NCBI RefSeq assembly: GCF_000723165.1
Contig: NZ_HG322949.1
Coordinates: forward strand, 5,941,097 to 5,948,754
Reading direction: 5' to 3'
DNA from: Janthinobacterium agaricidamnosum NBRC 102515 = DSM 9628
GTDB lineage: Bacteria; Pseudomonadota; Gammaproteobacteria; Burkholderiales; Burkholderiaceae_D
DNA length: 7,658 nucleotides
Shown here: positions 5,417 through 7,658 of the stretch, in pieces
Layout: the number at the start of each line of letters is the position of its first letter
How positions within the stretch are numbered: position 1 is the first letter of the stretch
Position numbers and translations under genes: made by a program
The notes under the pieces: generated by a model
What the model was told of the DNA's origin: nothing
Seen by the model: the letters and a program-made list of their open reading frames with translations, nothing else
Database searches by the model: none

Positions 5417-5472
5417 CCTCCAAAAACAGCCCCGAAAGCCTCCAAAAGCGGAGCGCAGCCGGTCACGGCTGC
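5417..5472 (-). promoter_or_regulatory. Rep leader: perfect hairpin and duplicated Shine-Dalgarno box
   Basis: GCAGCCG (5455-5461) and CGGCTGC (5466-5472) form a perfect 7-bp stem with a 4-base loop, 44 bases upstream of the rep ATG. Between the stem and the ATG, TTTTGGAGG occurs twice on the minus strand (5447-5439 and 5425-5417); the second copy is the ribosome site of rep. The arrangement could control rep translation or mark a Rep-binding site. The rest of the 209-base gap 5424-5632 holds same-direction repeats (GCTGGRGCCGCG at 5527-5538 and 5584-5595; CGCTGGAG at 5583 and 5603). I see no convincing promoter in it. Confidence 0.5.
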
Positions 5473-5632
5473 ATGAGTAGGGCGGGAGGAGGATGCGGAA
5501 AAGGTCATTGGACGTGCGAGAAGGCCGCTGGGGCCGCGAACAGTGGAAAAGCAGTGTATGCACCCGTTTTAGATGCGCAGCCCGCTGGAGCCGCGCCTGG
5601 GGCGCTGGAGGGGGGCAAAAAGCGCATCCGGC

Positions 5633-5770
5633 CTACTTCGACGTGGTCGCGGTGGCGGCCGGGGCCTTGTTGGCCATCATGACCAGCACAGCCAGGACGG
5701 CAACGACCATCAAGGTCTTGCCGCTGCCACCGCTGCCGGACAGCATAGGGATGGACGGAATCGGGTTCAT
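5633..5770 (-). CDS. 45-residue single-pass membrane protein with a P-loop-like string
   Basis: The protein begins MNPIPSIPMLSG, then GSGGSGKT (12-19), which fits the Walker A pattern G-x4-G-K-T. A hydrophobic run LMVVAVLAVLVMMA (20-33) is long enough to be most of a membrane segment, and the short tail NKAPAATATTSK is hydrophilic. Its ATG overlaps the TGA of the XRE gene (ATGA), and GAGGAGGA lies just upstream, so it is very probably translated. Walker A in so small a protein with no Walker B may be coincidence; the glycine-serine string may be a flexible linker. It could be a small phage-type coat or membrane protein, a toxin-like peptide, or a remnant of a larger ATPase. No family is recognised. 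Confidence 0.7.
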   Translation of the reverse strand: MNPIPSIPMLSGSGGSGKTLMVVAVLAVLVMMANKAPAATATTSK

Positions 5771-6402
5771 TGCGCGTCCTCCTCTTCCACCTCATCGGCA
5801 GCGGCGCCCACGCTGGCCGCCGCCAATGGGGACTTGGCGTAGAACTGCCCCAACAGGTGCGCGTGCGTGGTCGGGCGGGCGGCAGCATCGACCGGCTGCA
5901 CGATGGGATTGCCTTGCAGGAGACGGAAAATCAGGTAGTTCTCCGACATGGCGCCGAACAGCTCTTGGTGCTCGGCCACGGTCGAATCGTGGTGACCGCC
6001 CAGCATGCCGCTCTTGAGGGAGGTGCTCAACAGGGAGACGATGCGCTCGTCGTTCTGGTGCATCCGCTCCAGGCACTCGTCCAGCAACTCAGGCTGGACC
6101 GCCTCGCTGATGAAGAAGCAAGGGCGCTGCACCGTGCGAATCATCGCGGCGCCAGGCTTCAACTGCTCGGCAGGGGTAGGGGCGATGTCGTCGTCCGGCA
6201 GGTCCACGCCCAGGGCGGCGTAGAAGTCGCTCAACTGCTTCAGGAACGTCATATCCGGCTGATAGCTGCCGGTTTCGAAGTTCTTCAGCTTGTGGCCTGG
6301 CAGCTTGGACTGCTGAATGACCTGGGTCTGCGACAGGCCCAGACCACGCCGCGCATCGCGGGACTGCGCCGGGGTAATGGGGTGTTTCGAGGGGGTTTTC
6401 AC
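5767..6402 (-). CDS. XRE-family transcriptional regulator (GTG start)
   Basis: A 211-residue protein. The GTG at 6402 is preceded by AGGAGC with a 6-base gap, which decides the start. An in-frame extension to 6504 would cross the promoter. Residues 8-65 are an XRE-type helix-turn-helix: TPAQSRDARRGLGLSQTQVI, then HKLKNFETGSYQPD, then the closing helix FLKQLSDFYAALGVDL. Residues 95-165 form a helical effector or dimerisation part with no known motif; the tail is acidic (DEVEEEDAQ). It shares ATGA with the small membrane gene downstream and stands 355 bases upstream of rep, so it may regulate itself and that cluster. It is not close in sequence to the other XRE protein beyond the HTH. Confidence 0.85.
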   Translation of the reverse strand: MKTPSKHPITPAQSRDARRGLGLSQTQVIQQSKLPGHKLKNFETGSYQPDMTFLKQLSDFYAALGVDLPDDDIAPTPAEQLKPGAAMIRTVQRPCFFISEAVQPELLDECLERMHQNDERIVSLLSTSLKSGMLGGHHDSTVAEHQELFGAMSENYLIFRLLQGNPIVQPVDAAARPTTHAHLLGQFYAKSPLAAASVGAAADEVEEEDAQ

Positions 6403-6444
6403 TGGATAGCTCCTATGTAATCGTCGGAAATTCGACATGGAGCC

Positions 6445-6473
6445 AGAATATCGACAGAATTCCCACCTGTCAA
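6445..6473 (-). promoter_or_regulatory. Sigma-70-type promoter of the XRE/membrane-protein operon
   Basis: On the minus strand TTGACA (6473-6468) is followed after 17 bases by TATTCT (6450-6445). The predicted start is near 6438, about 36 bases before the GTG at 6402. GACAG (6453-6457) and CTGTC (6467-6471) form inverted half-sites over the spacer and -35 box, and TCGACA occurs twice (6432-6437 and 6451-6456). These are plausible operator sequences for one of the XRE proteins. ACTATAGT (6485-6492), upstream, is a further short palindrome. Confidence 0.72.
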
Positions 6474-6526
6474 TATTTAGAACAACTATAGTAAAACTCG
6501 TCAAACTATGGACAAGCCAACTGTTG

Positions 6527-7207
6527 CTATTTAGCCACCTTGCCCGGGTCTGGATACAACCATTCCCCGCCGATTACATCCCCTTCCTCCTCGTCCAGCA
6601 GCAGCTTGTTCCCCACGTTCGTGGTCAGCCCCTCCGCGCAGCTCAGCACCAGCTCCTCCAGCGTGCCGTCCACGGCCTCCCCGAAGTACTTCCGGAGCTC
6701 CGGCTCGGTCGCGTTAGCCACCATGGCGGCCGTCGTCAGCAGGGACGACAGCCCCATATCGCCCAACTGGCGGCCAGCCAGCGACAGGACCAGGCTCTGG
6801 AAAGCACTGCGCTCATGGGTTTTCAGGATGGAGATAGCCATGGCCAGGCGGACAGCGGCACGCCAGTCCCGCCGCCGGACCAGCTCCAGCGACGCCTGGT
6901 CAGATGCCAACTCGTCGCCCATGAGGAGCCAGTTCGGAGTCACGCTCAGCGCCTGGCACAACAACCGAATCTCCCGGGCTCCCGGCCTGAAGTTACCCGA
7001 CTCGTAGCCCACCAGGACGGTCCTGGCCACCCCCTTGCCCGCCTGGTCGACCATCTTCGTGCGCGCCGCCAGCGCCGTCTGCGACAGCCCGCGCCCCTCC
7101 CTGGCCGACCTGATGCGGTCGCCAATACCATCCTCCGGCGCGGGCGCGCCGCCCGCTTCCGCCGGGTCGACCGGCTCGGTTTCCATCTCGGTTTTCGGTT
7201 TTTTCAT
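6527..7207 (-). CDS. XRE-family transcriptional regulator
   Basis: A 226-residue protein. Residues 27-98 are an XRE/Cro-type domain: IGDRIRSAREGRGLSQTALAA, an inserted basic loop (KMVDQAGKGVAR), then TVLVGYESGNFRPGAREI and LLCQALSVTPNWLLMG. The P-N-W-L-L-x-G ending is typical of CI-like repressors. Residues 100-200 are helical with no peptidase or metal site, so this is not a LexA-type self-cleaving repressor. The ATG at 7207 (MKKPKTE) is preferred; a GTG at 7231 adds eight residues, and neither has a good ribosome site. The bases before both XRE starts share CTATCCA followed by TGAAAA. It may repress the 6445-6473 promoter just downstream; that is inference. Confidence 0.85.
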   Translation of the reverse strand: MKKPKTEMETEPVDPAEAGGAPAPEDGIGDRIRSAREGRGLSQTALAARTKMVDQAGKGVARTVLVGYESGNFRPGAREIRLLCQALSVTPNWLLMGDELASDQASLELVRRRDWRAAVRLAMAISILKTHERSAFQSLVLSLAGRQLGDMGLSSLLTTAAMVANATEPELRKYFGEAVDGTLEELVLSCAEGLTTNVGNKLLLDEEEGDVIGGEWLYPDPGKVAK

Positions 7208-7339
7208 TTGGATAGACTGGTAAAACCACACAGCTCAACCGGCCGGTTGCCCTTTAGTTCCGGGGCTTCCGCTCAGTTGAGCAGAAAATAACAGTCAGGA
7301 TTCTAACCCCCTGCCGATAATCCGGACACTTTTTCCGCC

Positions 7340-7369
7340 TAGGGGTAGGCCTACCCCCGCCTACCCCTA
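7340..7369. repeat. Overlapping palindromes GGGGTAGGCCTACCCC / TAGGGGTAGGC stem
   Basis: GGGGTAGGCCTACCCC (7342-7357) is a perfect 16-bp palindrome. TAGGGGTAGGC (7340-7350) can instead pair with GCCTACCCCTA (7359-7369) over an 8-base loop, so two mutually exclusive structures share one arm. CCTACCCC also reads as a same-direction repeat at 7350 and 7360. It lies about 130-160 bases upstream of the leftward XRE gene, a plausible operator or protein-bound structural site. Confidence 0.7.
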
Positions 7370-7568
7370 CCCGTATCCGGCGATGCCACCAGGTGCGCGG
7401 GGTTGGGGGTTGTGACCGCCGGACGGCGGCGGAGCGCGTGCAGCGCGACGTGCTGAGGCCACGCCGAAGCATCAGCGGGGGGCCGCCGGTTCGGGCGCGC
7501 CGAGCAAGCGCCAGCGCGCCGAGGTCGGCCGGGCCGGTGGGGGCGCAGCCCGGCTCCCCCGAACGCGA

Positions 7569-7592
7569 GAGAGCGGGGCAAGGGCTATTCCG
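7569..7592 (-). repeat. Right copy of the 24-bp inverted repeat
   Basis: On the minus strand this stretch matches 12-35 at 22 of 24 positions, with core GCCCTTGCCCCGCT identical. It is followed by GGGCGGGCTCTTTCGCCCG (from 7595), itself able to fold. The similarity stops sharply at both ends, as expected of a recognition site or a repeat end rather than a long duplication. Confidence 0.7.
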
Positions 7593-7658
7593 AGGGCGGG
7601 CTCTTTCGCCCGTTCCACCGACGCGGGCCCCAGGGCATGGCGCCAGCCATGACCAGGG

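Larger units (their letters stand above)
7208..7658. other. Non-coding, repeat-rich region upstream of the leftward genes
   Basis: No convincing gene is seen in this 451-base stretch; the open frames are GC-driven. It holds the palindrome at 7340-7369, a CCGCCG/CGGCGG hairpin (7416-7429), a same-direction pair of GCGCGCCGAG, the right copy of the 24-bp inverted repeat, and a hairpin CGGGC-TCTTTC-GCCCG near 7597-7613. A possible -10 box TAGAAT for the XRE gene reads on the minus strand around 7300 but lacks a good -35. A region of this kind could hold a transfer origin or a promoter/operator region. No relaxase gene lies within the window. Confidence 0.5.

Noticed and set aside
5620..5635. GCCGGATGCG next to the membrane-gene stop, resembling an enterobacterial REP element
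   Set aside because: It has no paired second half and no further copies; a chance match.
7637..7658. Possible start of a rightward gene (ATG GCG CCA GCC ATG ACC)
   Set aside because: Only seven codons are visible and there is no clear ribosome site; a mobilisation gene could begin here but the window cannot show it.

Overview
This window looks like the backbone of a small, GC-rich, cryptic plasmid from a proteobacterium, probably beta- or gammaproteobacterial. The reasons are a TrfA-family initiator with an iteron origin, dense GC-rich coding, Shine-Dalgarno-led short genes in tight operons, and a clear DnaA box. No antibiotic, metal or metabolic cargo, no transposase, no rRNA or tRNA gene and no CRISPR array is visible. 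Whether the window is a whole circle or a piece of a larger plasmid cannot be told from the sequence alone.

Layout. Positions 1-195 are non-coding and rich in inverted repeats. Two rightward genes follow: a winged-helix-like protein (196-792) and the TrfA-type initiator (803-1672). Directly after trfA lies a textbook theta origin: eight iterons (1673-1854), a weak DnaA box, an A+T-rich stretch (1923-1962) and a perfect DnaA box (1969-1977). A block of back-to-back hairpins (2061-2127) separates this from the leftward half. From 2147 to 7207 every gene is on the minus strand. In transcription order these are an XRE regulator (7207-6527), a second XRE regulator with its own good promoter (6402-5767), a 45-residue single-membrane-segment protein overlapping it by ATGA (5770-5633), a rolling-circle HUH replication protein (5411-4107), an HTH plus coiled-coil protein (4083-3202), and a 79-residue protein (3185-2946). 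A strong promoter buried in a 40-bp palindrome then drives three small overlapping or abutting genes (2862-2147). Positions 7208-7658 carry no convincing gene but hold a perfect 16-bp palindrome and a copy of a 24-bp repeat found inverted near position 12.

How it may work together. TrfA with its iterons is a complete theta replicon. The HUH protein with its HTH neighbour looks like a second, rolling-circle-type replication module, placed downstream of two XRE regulators that could control it. The palindromic promoter at 2882-2942 is a strong candidate for tight repression of a small stability or partition-type operon. The coexistence of two unrelated initiators and the unassigned control elements are the most interesting aspects. 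The functions of most small genes remain unknown.
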